A DNA stretch of 64,000 bases from Metarhizium brunneum (GCF_013426205.1 NC_089422.1:2232001-2296000), one strand, 5' to 3'; shown: positions 1-11,433, numbered from the stretch's first letter. Made by a program: numbers and translations. The notes: generated by a model from the letters alone, not told the origin.

Positions 1-966
1 GTGAACGCTGGGCCCTTCTTTGCCGACAGACAGACCAGACGCAATGGTCAGCGGAAGAGCTACAGATTTGATGACCAGAGTCCAGAGGCCCAGAAATCCC
101 TTCATGACGAAACCCGCAATGATGCATTTGATTTCGGAAATTCCAGACCCGGCGGCATATGGCGCGAAGGATTTGACGAGAATAGCGGCTGCGAATGCAA
201 AGCAAGTCTAGCAAATGTCAGTTGCCATCCGCAACAAAAGACTGGCCAATACGTACCCCAAATATGATATATAAAGAGTAGTTCAACGGCCCAAAGCCCG
301 TCCACCGATGCCAATTGGGACATCCTTAGCGCTCGGGTCAGCAAACAAGGTGTACGGCAAGGCACTCCCACATACTCACCATTATCTTCCCCCCAGCAGC
401 AGAAGTTCTCATTCAGGTAAAAGGCCGTTGTGCAGTACCCCAGCTTGATATCAGACAGCCACTCGGTAGCAATGTTCAGAAACGCGGCATTCAAGCCAAT
501 GGCTGCGCCAATAATAGTGACGACGATCCAGCCCTGCGCAGCGTCATAGGAGGCCCAGAGGCGATATCGCCAGCCCTGCTGTCCACGGTCGTACAAGCCC
601 GCTGCTCGCTTCTGTCTCGTTTTTCGCCGTGCCTGTTCGCGCGAGGCATCTTGGACCCAGTCTGGGCACAAAAGGTCAGTCACGACATGCGCTGCAAGCT
701 GCAACAACGGTCTCGGGTACCTATTGTTGTAAAGTCCTGTTGGGCACGGGTCAGCAAAATGGTGTGCTTGGCCGCCTTGCAATGGCGTCGCATACCTCAT
801 ATCTCTTGATTTCCGCAATCTCCTCCTCAATCTGCCCCTCTGCTGGTGGCGGGATGCTGGCAACGCCTTGTTCAGCTGTCGACACGGCAAAGGAGAGACG
901 AGAGCCGATTGAGGGACGTCGCACGGGGCCAGGGTTCCGGCTGTAGGATGAAGACTGCGCGCTCAT
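1..966 (-). CDS. CLC-type chloride channel / H+-Cl- exchanger, 5' part (C-terminus outside window)
   Basis: This gene encodes the N-terminal part of an intracellular CLC chloride transporter of the Gef1/CLC-3 group, which in fungi acts in Golgi, endosome or vacuole ion balance. I read exons at 966-796, 736-721, 661-380 and two further ones down to the window edge. The start ATG at 966 opens [13 protein letters not shown]. Exon 2 is only 16 nt; splicing it in yields the run YEDFTTIDWVQDA, typical of fungal CLCs. Further on come a first membrane helix, the [11 protein letters not shown] stretch, and in the last exon the two CLC signatures GSGISEIK and GKEGPSVH, which form the chloride selectivity region. 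The last two CLC signature regions and the CBS domains lie outside the window. It is divergent from the Dpb3-like gene with about 700 bp between the starts. Family assignment is very secure; the exact physiological subtype is inferred. Confidence 0.93.
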
Positions 967-1665
967 GATTCTGGGGCGTAAACCATGGCGGCCACCTACG
1001 GCATGGGTGTTTGTTGGCAGCGGGAGGAGGAATCAAGAACTTGAAGGTTTGAGGGTTTGAGGGTTCGAGGGTCGGCGGTGATGTCGTAGATGCCGTCGGT
1101 GGTCGGCCTCGACATGGACCAGACGTCTCAGAATCGCTGTTCAGAAGCTCCAGCGCACTGTTGCGGCGTACTCTGGCCCAGAGCCGGCCCTCGCCAAGTG
1201 TGGCGCTCCAAGTAACATTTAACTCAGTGCTGCTTTCAAGCCACACCAGGGCCCTCAGAGAGCCTTGCCTCGTCGCGCTGACTTTAAGTGCATGCATTCA
1301 AGGGTATCCACGCCGCATCGCGCTTCCACTTTCAAGTCACGTCAAGTACAATTCACCCTCACGAGACCGTATTCAAAAAGTGAAATATTCAGCACGTGTA
1401 TACAAAATCCTATCCGAAACACCGCAACTCGCTACCAGCCCATCAGCAGTGGGATTGCTTCTGGCCCGTATGCCTTTCACCTTCTATCTTCATCCCATGC
1501 TTGGCTAACGTTCCTCGAACAGCCAAATCAAGGCATTTCTCCAAAAGAGTGAAAACTGTATGCCCGCATCTCATCTTTCCCATCATCACGAAATTGTCTT
1601 CATTTCCCTCAGCACATGGCACTAATCCGTCCACTGCAGACAGACCATATCGCCTCTCACCGGCA
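967..1665. promoter_or_regulatory. Shared intergenic region between the CLC and DPB3-like genes
   Basis: This 0.7-kb gap separates two divergent start codons and must hold both promoters and 5' UTRs. I see no coding exon and no motif I would name. A short imperfect GAGGGTTTGAGGGTTCGAGG repeat lies at about 1044-1070. Confidence 0.5.
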
Positions 1666-2409
1666 ATGCCGTACAACACCAGTGCTATTCCTCCGCGCAA
1701 GGAGCCCACGGGACAAACCCAACTCCCATGTAAGTTCTCCGTTCCCCGTCCTCATCCCCAATCGCTCAACTAACATGCCCCAGTATCGCGCGTCAAGAAA
1801 ATCATCAACCAGGACTCCGACATAGCCATGTGTTCCAACAATGCCGCCTTTGTCATCACTCTCGCAGCGGTACTTCAGTCATGCCCTCCAGCCCGACCCG
1901 TCTCGACTAACGCGTCACCCAGGAAATGTTCATTCAGCATCTCGCAGAGGAAGCCAACACGCAGGCAAAACTGGAGCGGAAGCCTCGCCGCAACATCCAA
2001 TACAAGGACGTCGGTAGGTTTTCACACCAGCACCCAAATGCTACCCCAGGGCTGACACCCCACAGCCAACGCCGTGTCAACCCACGACAGGCTTGAATTC
2101 CTGGAAGACGTGGTCCCCAAAACAGCCCCCTATAAGAAGGTCAAGGTCACCGCGTTGGCAACGCAGGCCCGTCTAAGGGGAGATCTCAAAATCCCCGAGG
2201 AGCGGCCAGAGTCCTCCCCGCAAGTCTCCGCCACAACCAACGGGGGAGGAGGGAATCCGATTGTCAACGGCAGTGTCTCGTCGGGGGGTGCTTTTACAGT
2301 CCCTCTGAGGAATGACGACAGACAAAGTGGTGACGATCCGAATGAGCAGTTGGAGATGGAAATGAGACAGGCTACAGGGAGAGATGGGGATGTACGCATG
2401 ACGGGTTAA
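1666..2409 (+). CDS. DPB3: Histone-fold protein, DNA polymerase epsilon subunit Dpb3 / CHRAC-15 type
   Basis: A small CBF/NF-Y-type histone-fold protein. Exons are 1666-1729, 1784-1869, 1923-2013 and 2066-2409, giving 194 residues. Splicing joins LPLSRVKKIINQDSD to IAMCSNNAAFVITLAAEMF, then HLAEEA and KPRRNIQYKDVANAV, which is the canonical fold with its three helices (residues about 20-105). The stretch ahead of residue 110, RLEFLEDVVPKT, is also typical of Dpb3 and CHRAC1 relatives. The C-terminal 80 residues are Gly/Ser-rich and acidic and look disordered. In yeast, Dpb3 pairs with Dpb4 as the double-stranded-DNA-binding module of DNA polymerase epsilon; the same fold also serves chromatin remodellers, so either role is possible here. 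NF-YC is less likely because the flanking NF-Y motifs are missing. Confidence 0.85.
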
Positions 2410-2648
2410 CGGTCCGGGTGTTGGTGAGCAATGGGTTCCTGTGTCATGCCAACGTGCCCAAGAGGATGCTGTTCGCAGATCATGAGTACTATTGAATGGA
2501 GGGTATTCGGATTGGGTTGTATTTCTCTGAATAGCAGGTCCAGATGGAACTATTAATCTACGTCAACCTAGTACCGAGTTTCTTCTCCACAATGAACCCG
2601 ATAATTATGCCATTTTAAGAAACTGAATTGTCGGTATACCTGAAACGC

Positions 2649-3709
2649 CTATTCCTCCATGGCATCGGCGTGAATGCCAGCCGGCAACCGCCCCTCGTTC
2701 AACTCCTTTTCCAAAGCAATGATTTCCTGCAAACTCGTAGCCTTTTTTATCTTTTCCTGTAGCCTCTTCTTCTCATCGTCTGTGAGTTTTATCCTCGACA
2801 GTCTGGACGGTTGCGCTGCGCCATTAGCCGCCACGTCAAACATCGTGGACTTGTTGCCCAGAATCTGTGATCATCTCGTTAGCAGAGTCAACGCCATAGC
2901 AAATCAACTACCAGCTCTCACCTCCAACGCCAAGGCCGTGGGCTCTGCTTCAGTCCCAAACAACTCCCGTCCCCGCTCCCTCTCGGCTTCCTTTACTTTG
3001 GCGTAGTCCAAAAAGCGGACGGTGGGACATCTCCAGAGGATCCAGTAACGGTAGTGCTAAGCAAAAGGTCAGCATAGTCATCTCCAACACGACCGCAACC
3101 GGGGGAAGACGGCTGTGAAACATACCTCCTTCTTCGTCACCGGGTTGTCCGCCAAGACCAAGTGCGTCAGCCTCTCGAACCCCTTGAGCGTATCCAAATC
3201 CGCCAATTGTGCAAAATTGTTCGACGCCAGCACCAGATTTGTCAGGTTCGGCACGGCATTCGGTAGACTAGCCTGGATGCTGGCGATGCGATTCCTCGCC
3301 AGGAGAAGGGTCGTTATGCGCGGTGACAGGGGGAAGTTGCCTAGGATTTGTATATCATTGTCTGTAAAGTCGATGGAATCATGTGGCTGTTGCTCCTGTT
3401 AGTAACTGCTTGGTCTTTGCATCCAGAAGGTGCAAGGCTCGGCCAGTGCACAGCAGAATCAACAGATGAAGAGTACTTACGCCCGCCACACCAAGGTTCT
3501 CAATCGCAGGGATCCTATGTCCTGTAGACCAACGACATTCGCATTAACTAGCTCTTCATGATCAAGATTTTCCTTTTTTTCACAGCAAAAAGAAAAAAGG
3601 ACGTAGCATCTGCTCTTTTCATAAACGCACCTCGAAGGTCCAGTTCGCGCTCCTTGAGCGGGTTGAGATAGGACAGGGAATCGTGGATGAGCTCGCTGGT
3701 GAGCCGCAT
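2649..3709 (-). CDS. LEA1: U2 small nuclear ribonucleoprotein A' (Lea1-like leucine-rich-repeat protein)
   Basis: This is the U2A' splicing factor, which binds U2B'' and stem-loop IV of U2 snRNA. Five exons (3709-3631, 3521-3481, 3386-3126, 3056-2922, 2864-2649) give 243 residues, the normal family length. The start reads MRLTSELIHDSLSYLNPLKE. Leucine-rich repeats follow, including ELDLRGHRIPAIENLG, SIDFTDNDIQILGNFP, ITTLLLARNRI and LTNLVLASNNF. The conserved cap is HYRYWILWRCPTVRFLDYAK, then KVKEAERERGRELFG. The C-terminal part is a charged helix with the KLTDDEKKRLQEKIKKA stretch. All splice phases close cleanly. The gene lies upstream (3') of the DPB3-like gene in a tail-to-tail arrangement with 239 bp between stops. 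Confidence 0.93.
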
Positions 3710-3913
3710 CGCGCAAAATTGATTTTGCCTCGTGGGCGTCTCGCTGTTCGGGGGACCACTCGCGATTTTCGGCGCGTTATTGAGGGATGAAGAGCTTCCG
3801 TCTTATTAACATAGCCAAGGCTGAGGTTGACGAGGCGGAGGGGAAATTTTGGTTTCTCAGGCTGGCTTGGACGCCCCACATGATGTCTTGCCGCTTTGGG
3901 CTCGCCCATCTTC

Positions 3914-3993
3914 AGCTGCCAAATGGCTCGTGGGGCCTCCTCTGCCATACAATTTTCTTAGGTAAGCGAGTCTCCACGAGCCATTTGGCAGCT
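3914..3993. repeat. Perfect 20-bp inverted repeat with 40-nt spacer
   Basis: The left arm AGCTGCCAAATGGCTCGTGG (3914-3933) is the exact reverse complement of the right arm at 3974-3993. The spacer is 40 nt. The arms do not extend beyond 20 bp on the outer side. It could be a small foldback element, or a tail-to-tail duplication. It borders the AT-rich island. Confidence 0.9.
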
Positions 3994-4334
3994 AAAGAGA
4001 TATGCAGGCGAACCCATGGATGGTGGTTCTTGTACAGCAATAATAACAGGGAGTATTATTTCGCTCTATTATCAAGTGAAATTATAAGCAGGATATAAGT
4101 ATCATGTAAGCATAAAATCTAATAATATAATATTAGGTTATACTAGGCTAAGGATAATAAGAGATTAAAAAGATAAATCATTTACGTATCGTGACGCGTC
4201 AGACATACCAGCATAATTAATACCACGCCGCGGCCTGCTAGCTAAGGCCATCTCACGATAGCCTCAGCCACAGTCATCATGGAATTAAACTGACTTTACG
4301 CCCGTGACTCGCGCCGAGTCACGCCGAAAACATA

Positions 4335-4535
4335 AAATGCCAGAAGGGATGCCTGCCTCAAGGCCAAAAATCCCGATTTTAAGGAAATCAAGGAGGTCAA
4401 CCAGATGATCAGGGACCTGGGGAAGAAGGCTTCCTTGAACGCAGAGCCAAAACGCAGCAGCAAGGAAGCTTCTAAACTGGTCACAGAAGGGGCCAACGAG
4501 GCTAGCAAGGCCAAAAAGGCCAAGGCTGCCAAGTA
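4335..4535 (+). pseudogene. Possible 3' end of a degraded gene or transposon ORF
   Basis: A plus-strand open frame ends at a TAA at about 4533-4535. It reads ACLKAKNPDFKEIKEVNQMI, then DLGKKASLNAEPKRSSKEA, and a lysine/alanine tail SKAKKAKAAK. The composition looks like a real basic C-terminus, but the frame is closed by a stop just upstream and no start or splice site is evident. AT-rich DNA lies immediately 5'. A basic tail of a transposase or gag-like protein would fit; I cannot place it in a family. Confidence 0.3.
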
Positions 4536-4697
4536 AATCTGTATTGGTGGTTTTACCTCTTCCGGAGGGGGTTCTACAGTAACAACGAGTGACCATCAGC
4601 ACTAATTGAAGCGTCCTGCCGGATTGTGGCCAGTACCAGATTTATATAGGTTTTGGGTTTTATTATCAACTATCTTTACCATCGATCCCATGAACAT

Positions 4698-7600
4698 CTA
4701 TTGGAACACAAACACCACGCCCGACCGATCCACACTCACACTCATCGTGTAAGGATACTCCAACAGCATTACATCCAAAATGGCATCCAGATGAGACTGC
4801 AAAAGCTGCTGCTGCTGCATAGATATTACCGTCGACCTCGCTGGCCTTTTGCTCGAGCTCTTGCCCCTTGGCCTCTCTCCTGCAGCCGTCGTATTTCCCG
4901 AGGCCCCATGTCTATGTGCTTTTTCTATATTCAATGTGACAGCAGTGGCTGGGTGTGTTGCAATAAACGTAGGTTGTTGCTCATCGGATGGGTGGCCGCT
5001 GTATATGCAGGAGTTTTCGATGCGAGAGATGTCCCAGAATCGAAGCTTTTTGTCTGATCCACCCGTGAGCAGGAATGCATGGCGGATATCCCGAGAGTCC
5101 TCGGCGGCTCCTGTGCCGGCTATCATGGCTCGTACGCCCCGATCAGCACTCGCTGCTTCGCTATTCTCCAGGTTCGTTGCAAACCGGTCCAGCATTCCTT
5201 CTGGCTTGTCTTCGTCAACGTCCCAAGCGCTGTAGCCCTTGGGACCATCCTTGGTTCCGCTTGTTCGGTATATCTCCCTGCAGAGCGTTTTTTCTAGATC
5301 CCACACAGTTATCTCTCCTTGTGATGTGCCCCCAGAGATGCATACCCATTTGCCACGGCCCTTGGTAGGGTGAATACAAATTCTATATATCGACCCTTTG
5401 CCCGGTACACCCCAGCCACGAAGCCTCATCTTGAACCGCAAGTCCCAAAGGTCGACAACACCATGTGACGTACCCAAACAAAGCCAATTGCGTTTTCGAT
5501 CCACGCAGAAGCAAGTAGGTGCCCCATGGTGGACGGGGTTCTCTAGAACATACAAGACCGACATGGTCCGCAAATCGATTCCGAGAATCCGAGACCGGTT
5601 TGTGGCGAGAACCAAGACAGAGTTCGATTCCTGTCTGAAGTGTTCGCACCAGACGGCAAATTCTCCCTCGGGTAGTTGGTATTCTCGTACAACTCGCAGT
5701 TTGCCATATCGAATAACGCCACTTGCAGATATTGTGTCAACCTTGACGACATGCATGCTGCCGTCGCTGGCACAGCTGACGAAGCAATGTGAGTTTTCTA
5801 CAAAACACATTGCTAGCACATGAGCACCATCGGCGTGTTTATGTGTTTGTCTAGATCGGTGTGTAATATTCCTCTCCAATCTTGCTGCATCCCACACTCG
5901 AACACAGCCGTCGTTGCCTCCAGTAATGAAGAAGACGTGGTCGGGAGATGCAACAATTCTATTAATTGGACCCTTGTGCTCCCCAAACGTGGCAACTAGA
6001 TGACCCTCTGGTTTCCAGTAATCATCTCCGGTCTGTATGCCGACAGCCCTTGCCTTGGTTCTCGAAATAGGTTGGACCATGGGCCCAAACTCCAAGACAT
6101 CTCGGGGAAAGTTGTCGATATACATCTGGTCCAGCATTCGTTGAATGTTGGGATCTGTCCCTTCGTAGGTATGCCTGGCTTGGCTTAAAACTAGTTTGCC
6201 ACCTTCGTGCTGTCGAGTTGGTGTAGGAGAGGTTGACGCACTCCCCTGAGCAAAAGGTCCCTCTACCTCGCCAAAGGCATTGGCGTCGCTTGTACTAGTT
6301 TCTGCAGCAGACTTGTTGCCATCCCTTCTATCCAGAAGGCTCAATGCACTGGACTGGTGGCGCATTGCTCTTCTTGATGCGTACGGCCCATCCCTAATGA
6401 AGACATCGTCATCCCTGGAGCCACCTGGTCTGCCGTCAGACGACTCCCGGCGAGAATGTTGTGAACTAGTTCGAGTGCTTCCCTCTGGTGACAGAAAACG
6501 CCTCTTTGACGATGGACGAGGGCCCACGCTCTGCACACGGTTCACACGGGTATGCAGCACAGCCTTTCTCCTCTTACTTAGGGTATCATCAATGGTCATC
6601 GACGCGTCCAATAGTGCGTCAGCAATAGTATATGGCCCAGCGGGCGTGTCAAGGTCGGGGGTAATGCTCGAATCGCGAAGAGGCGTGTCGTTGAAAAAGA
6701 CGGTTTGAGGAGTAATACCTAATTCCTTGAGGGATACAAGTCCAGTATGTAGGCTTGGTTCTCCTGCAGAATCGCGTAATTTACTTCTGCTCAGTCGCCA
6801 GATAAATTCTCGTAGTGCCAATAACTTCGGTTCATCATCTGGTTTGAGGCCCAAATTTCTCAATCTGGAAAGCCACTGTTCATCTTCGTCGTTACGCACA
6901 ATCTTGGTCATGGAATTTGCGCTCAAATCGCTGAATGGCCTAGCACTTGACGATCCAAACGCCCGGGATTGTATCTTTTGCAGCGGTTTCCAGAAAACGC
7001 CTCGTTCAGACTGTGTCGCCCACGTGATAGCTTGTTCAAACACAGCCCTCGTCAGGGGTCTTTTGAGCGAATCTAATATGCTCAATTCACCTAGATCAGC
7101 CATCGTGTCGATCTTCATATATGGCACGACAAGTGGCAGGAGGATACATCGCACATCTGCCACGTTGAGAAATTTGGCAGACTGTGATAAAAACTCGGCG
7201 GCGGCTTCTCGAATCCATATGTTAGGGTGCATAGTAAACCGTCCAACAAGGTCTACAAGTTCCCAAGTTTTTGGCCTTGACAGAAGGCCAAGGCCAGCGA
7301 GCTGTGCAAGGGAATGTAGGGCCGCCTGAACCACGTACTCTTCAGTGTCAGCCAAAGCCTGCACCATAAGCGGTAGCATGAATTCTTCCAGGCTTGTGCT
7401 GCCAATGAAAGCAGCAATTCCGACGATAGTGTCGAAAAATGAGCATTTGAGTGTCCAGTCATGGTCGTTGAGATAAGTGTTGAGGTGGGTGAGTAATATA
7501 TCGTTGGAGTGTTCTTGGAAGAACATGCACAGCTCAGCCACAGATGCCAAAAACGCTCTTCGAACATGGACATCGGGGTCTTCTACAAGCTGCTTGGTAT

Positions 7601-9368
7601 GACTCTCCAAAATTTCAAAAAGCTCTCGTCCAGCATTGTCAAACACGCTTTCGAAATTAGCTTCTGCCTCTGCGCCTGGCTCAACTTCGGGGTCAGTAAT
7701 GGGCATGGACCCGTCCGCCCGTAAGCTAGACGCGATTTCGAGGAAACGTTGGGCTGTAGAGGCCAGACTTCCTATGCAGGAAGCATAAGTAGCTCTTACC
7801 AGAGAGCTAGCGACACGCGACCGTGATCCCAATGCAATCTCCAGACGAGGAAGTACATACTCGACTAGTACATGGGAGTTGATGGGTGTCGGCATACGTA
7901 CAAGCTGGAGCAGCTGGGTGATTGTTCGAATGGCCGCCACAATGACGGAATCTGTTTCCTCCTTCTTAAGCAGGGTCATGAGATAGGGCAGAACTCTATC
8001 AAGTTTTGCTTCGTCAGTCAGTCGTTCAGAAAATGCCAGAAGAATGTCGCAAGCTCGAACTCGAGAAGATGCTCGCGCCGTGGTTCTCATTGAAGATACA
8101 ATAAGTGTCAAGAATATCAATGTCCCATCATCTTCTGGCGGCTCCAGGTCGGCTGATACTGTATGCTCGTGATTCGGGATGCTTAATCGGACTGGGAAAT
8201 GGCTCAGGCTCAACCGAGATCTATACAAAGTAGCCTTGGGTGTCCTTTTCTCAATTTGATACCCCAAAAAGTAGGAAATCTTGTCGAAATCGTAGAAGAC
8301 GCGATCAATCCTGTCGTCGGACTCGCCCATGTTCCTCTGGCTCCCAGACATGGGATTATTGCCAGATGACGGGTCGGTGATGAGCTCCATATACTGGTGC
8401 AAAAAGTTGTAAAAATAGCTGGGGAACACCTTTCCCTTCCAAAATTCGAGATACTGCTCTGCAGAGTAACGCTTCTCTGGGTCGATCTGAATCATGTGCG
8501 CAATCATGTCCCGAACATCCTTGTCCGAGATGACGCTCAAATGAGTGATGACGGGATCATACTCACCACGTCGATACTTGTACAGCTGGGCAAGGCTGAA
8601 TATTTCCGACTCAAGAAACATTTGAGCAATTACGCAGCCAGCACTGAAGATATCCATAGCCCATGTCATCTTAGCCTTGGGTGGAGGGCTGTCACCGGTA
8701 GCGTAGAATCGCTCGGGAGCAATATAACATGTTCGCCGGCCAGAGGTATCAAAAAAGTAGGAGAAGTCGCCCGGATTGTCGTCGGGTAACAGCACAGGTT
8801 TGTACGCAGACGAGAAGTCCGTCAGGTACAGCCAGTTCCAAGACGTTACTAATACGTTCTGTGCTTTGATATCGCCGTGATAGACGTCGTGAGCATGGCA
8901 GTCTCGCAGCGCACAAAGCAGCTGGAATGCCAGCCACTTCTTTTCAATGTCTTCCAGAAATGGGCGTGTGCTTAACCGATCATAAAGCGAGCTATATTGA
9001 AACTGTCGCACCAAATACCCGTTCGTGTCGGTTTCAATGATACGTTGGAACCCGAGGGCGTTGGGGACGTGAGCCAAAGCCTTGCGCTCCTCTGTTACCA
9101 TCTGTTAACACCAATGCTGGCATAGGCCACGTCACGCAAAAGGGCAAGGCTCACTAATTATCTTCTGCTTGTATTGATCGAGATTGACTCCAGCATAGGG
9201 CTTTACCAAGACCTTAACCAACACGACGCCATGCTCATGCCGTCCGCGGATGCTCTTCATAAACCTTGCGTTGCCGATGCTGCGCTCGTATTGCACATCT
9301 TGCAACTGCGCAATGTCTATACCGGCAGAGCCGGCCGACGGCGTTGCCAGTGAGAACCCTTGGCCCAT
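4698..9368 (-). CDS. VPS15: Vps15 protein kinase, regulatory subunit of class III PI3-kinase
   Basis: This is the large regulator of Vps34, needed for vacuolar sorting and autophagy at endosomal membranes. The start MGQGFSLATPSAG carries an N-myristoylation glycine at residue 2. One 63-nt intron (9092-9154) splits codon 72; the correct acceptor is the inner CAG, which gives QKIIKERKALAHVPNALGF as in the family, so the ATG at 9101 is intronic. The product is 1535 residues. A degenerate kinase domain spans about residues 30-320, with HGDIKAQN (143-150), DFSS instead of DFG (about 163-166) and YIAPERF. HEAT repeats fill about 400-700. A Ser-rich linker follows, then WD40 repeats from about 1130, ending in the conserved SVDRSGVVFVFQ. 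Confidence 0.97.
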
Positions 9369-10224
9369 CCTGGCTGCCTATCCAGTCGCTATTGGTATCG
9401 TGCCCTCGGCACAGTCGTGTGGGCTAAGCTATCGTCGATATGCGGGAGGACTCGTCCTCATCTTGCACGGCGAGCGCTGCGCACGCTTGGAATCGCTGGT
9501 TGTATACGGCTATTCGGCAGAGAGGAAGCAGGGTCCGAATTTCAATAATCTCATATGGCTAGATAGATGCGCCGGCGCCGGAAAGAATAAGAAGTCACTG
9601 GAGCGCACAAACAGCAAAGGGACAGAATGTCACTGGTGTGGGTATGTCATTGAATCATTGAGGAATCCAAATGTCGGCCTTGCATGATGTGGTGGGCAAA
9701 AGTCGTGAGAGGTCAGCCGCCATTATGTGGGGCCCATCGACCGCATACATGCATACTTGTAAGTCCCGTATCCGCGCTGCAGCAACTCATCAAGCCGTCT
9801 CTCTCAAGGTCACTTGTGCAAGCCACCATATTTCTGCAAGCTTCAAAGACGCCATGTTCCATTTACTCGGGTATCTACTCCACATGCAATGCCGAGAAAA
9901 AAATATCCCAGAAACAAGCACAACAACAAAGAAACTCACGCCACTTCCAATATACATTTCGTTCCCACTCATCAGAGCTCAGTCATATGCCAGAACCAAG
10001 TATGCTACTCCAAATATGCTAAGGGTCATAATATTCGTTGATGGAGGTTGAATGCCGTCGACTGGCGTCTGTCCTCCGTGTCATGCTATTCAATTGCCAG
10101 GCGTGAGTCGACACCACAGAAATCGATGCCACGGTGATGGCCAGCTGTCCCTGATCAGAATTCAAGTCATTGGCAAGCAATAGACTATTTATCTCTCCGT
10201 ACATTTCTTTCTTGCCCATTCCGC
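9369..10224. other. Intergenic region upstream of VPS15
   Basis: This 0.86-kb gap holds the VPS15 promoter and 5' UTR on the left and the 3' UTR of the next minus-strand gene on the right. I see no coding exon. A/C-rich sequence lies at about 9890-9960. Confidence 0.5.
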
Positions 10225-11433
10225 TCAGACCGGACGGCTTCGCATCAATCTGGTCGATCGATACTGCAGCACGGGGAGGTTGTCCATATCCTCCTCTTCT
10301 AGATTAGTGTCCACCTCAAGTGCCATTTCTGTTTGCAACGTGGCATCTTTCTCGGGAGATATCTCCCAAGTTAGACATCCGTCGTTATGACTCACTTCAT
10401 CCTTGCACTCAGCTGTCATATCGCGCCTCACGCTAATCGGCCGGTGAAGGCGTACCTTACCCAATTCGCCCGTTTCTTTGGCAAGCTCGGGGTCCTCTCG
10501 TTGCACCCGGTCAATCTCCTGTTTTGCTGCTATCAAAACCTCTACCAAGCGTGATTGAATCTTCCCAATCTCGTCATGGCAGTCGGCATCCCTGAGGAAC
10601 TGGTGGGCTCCATGTTCGCACGTGCTTTGCACAAACTCCAGGCTCTTGTCCAGAGAGTCATATACGTCGGCCGGTTGTTCAGGGCCTGCTGGACGGCTTG
10701 GCTCCCCAGACGTGAGTTCTTGAGATGTGGTGCCGACTTTTCGAGTGCTCATATACCTGAGTGACGGGATTGCATCGACCGCGAACCTTTCGTCACTAGT
10801 GCGCTTTGCGTCGTTTGCAATTTCCAGTTCGGCCATACGCTTAATCTGCGCAACCTTGGCTGCCATTTTTGCCTTGCGCATCAAATTCCGGCTTGAGGAT
10901 ATGAACCTCACTAACTCGTCAAAAAACCCTTGGACATAGCTATCATAATACACCATAATCATGCTGCGAGTTCGATATGTAGGTGGGACACCATCCGCAG
11001 ATAGGACCGACGAAGACTTTTGCTTCTTTTTGGTTTGTGCCAAAGCTCGGGCATGGGCATTAACAGCTTCACGAGCCTGTCTATGCAGCGCTACACGGCT
11101 CTCACTGTCAGGGCTTGGCGGTGATGCTGGCGTGGCCTTGGCCTCTCCAGATGGTGTTGGCGGTGTTCGAGGAGCGATTCGTTTACGCTGGCCTTGGCTC
11201 GGAGTCACAGCCAGGTCGAGGTCGGGATGCATTGGGCCATCATCTTTCGGCTTTAGGGATTCTGAAGAGCCCTTGTTGCGGAGAGGTCGGGATGAGTCGG
11301 TGGAAGTCGCGTTGGTTCTAGCAATAGCGGCAAGCTCCGCCTGCCGACGTTCAATTTGACCGTTCAGGTCATCCAGCCGTCGTTGCCAATCTGGGATGTT
11401 GTTGGCCAGATTCCTAAGAGCATCCATGGCCAT
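10225..11433 (-). CDS. Unrecognised protein with N-terminal coiled coil
   Basis: A single open frame of 402 residues from the ATG at 11433. The N-terminus MAMDALRNLANNIPDWQRRL and the following DLNGQIERRQAELAAIA form an amphipathic helix, probably a coiled coil (about residues 8-40). A Ser/Pro-rich, probably disordered segment follows (41-140). The middle (about 155-225) is predicted helical and basic around SSSRNLMRKAKMAAKVAQIK. A second helical segment (about 255-320) carries LEFVQSTCEHGAHQFL and RLVEVLIAAKQEIDRVQ. The C-terminus is acidic with a basic end. No signal peptide or membrane segment is seen. I do not recognise the family; the regular codon use and long open frame make it a real gene. 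An extra 5' exon cannot be excluded. Confidence 0.75.
   Translation of the reverse strand: MAMDALRNLANNIPDWQRRLDDLNGQIERRQAELAAIARTNATSTDSSRPLRNKGSSESLKPKDDGPMHPDLDLAVTPSQGQRKRIAPRTPPTPSGEAKATPASPPSPDSESRVALHRQAREAVNAHARALAQTKKKQKSSSVLSADGVPPTYRTRSMIMVYYDSYVQGFFDELVRFISSSRNLMRKAKMAAKVAQIKRMAELEIANDAKRTSDERFAVDAIPSLRYMSTRKVGTTSQELTSGEPSRPAGPEQPADVYDSLDKSLEFVQSTCEHGAHQFLRDADCHDEIGKIQSRLVEVLIAAKQEIDRVQREDPELAKETGELGKVRLHRPISVRRDMTAECKDEVSHNDGCLTWEISPEKDATLQTEMALEVDTNLEEEDMDNLPVLQYRSTRLMRSRPV

Larger units (their letters stand above)
3710..4697. other. Intergenic region with inverted repeat, AT-rich island and reading-frame remnant
   Basis: No intact gene lies here. The first 200 bp should hold the U2A' promoter. 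A perfect inverted repeat (3914-3933 with 3974-3993) is followed by a strongly AT-rich stretch at about 4030-4200, and then by a lysine-rich open stretch on the plus strand at about 4335-4535. The pattern suggests the remains of a repetitive element, possibly decayed by cytosine-to-thymine mutation, but I cannot name the element. Confidence 0.5.

Noticed and set aside
102..890. Minus-strand open frame of 262 codons
   Set aside because: Its right half runs through introns of the CLC gene in a different frame; only the middle stretch coincides with CLC exon 3.
8749..8937. Short minus-strand frame inside VPS15
   Set aside because: A shadow of the kinase-domain coding sequence in another frame.
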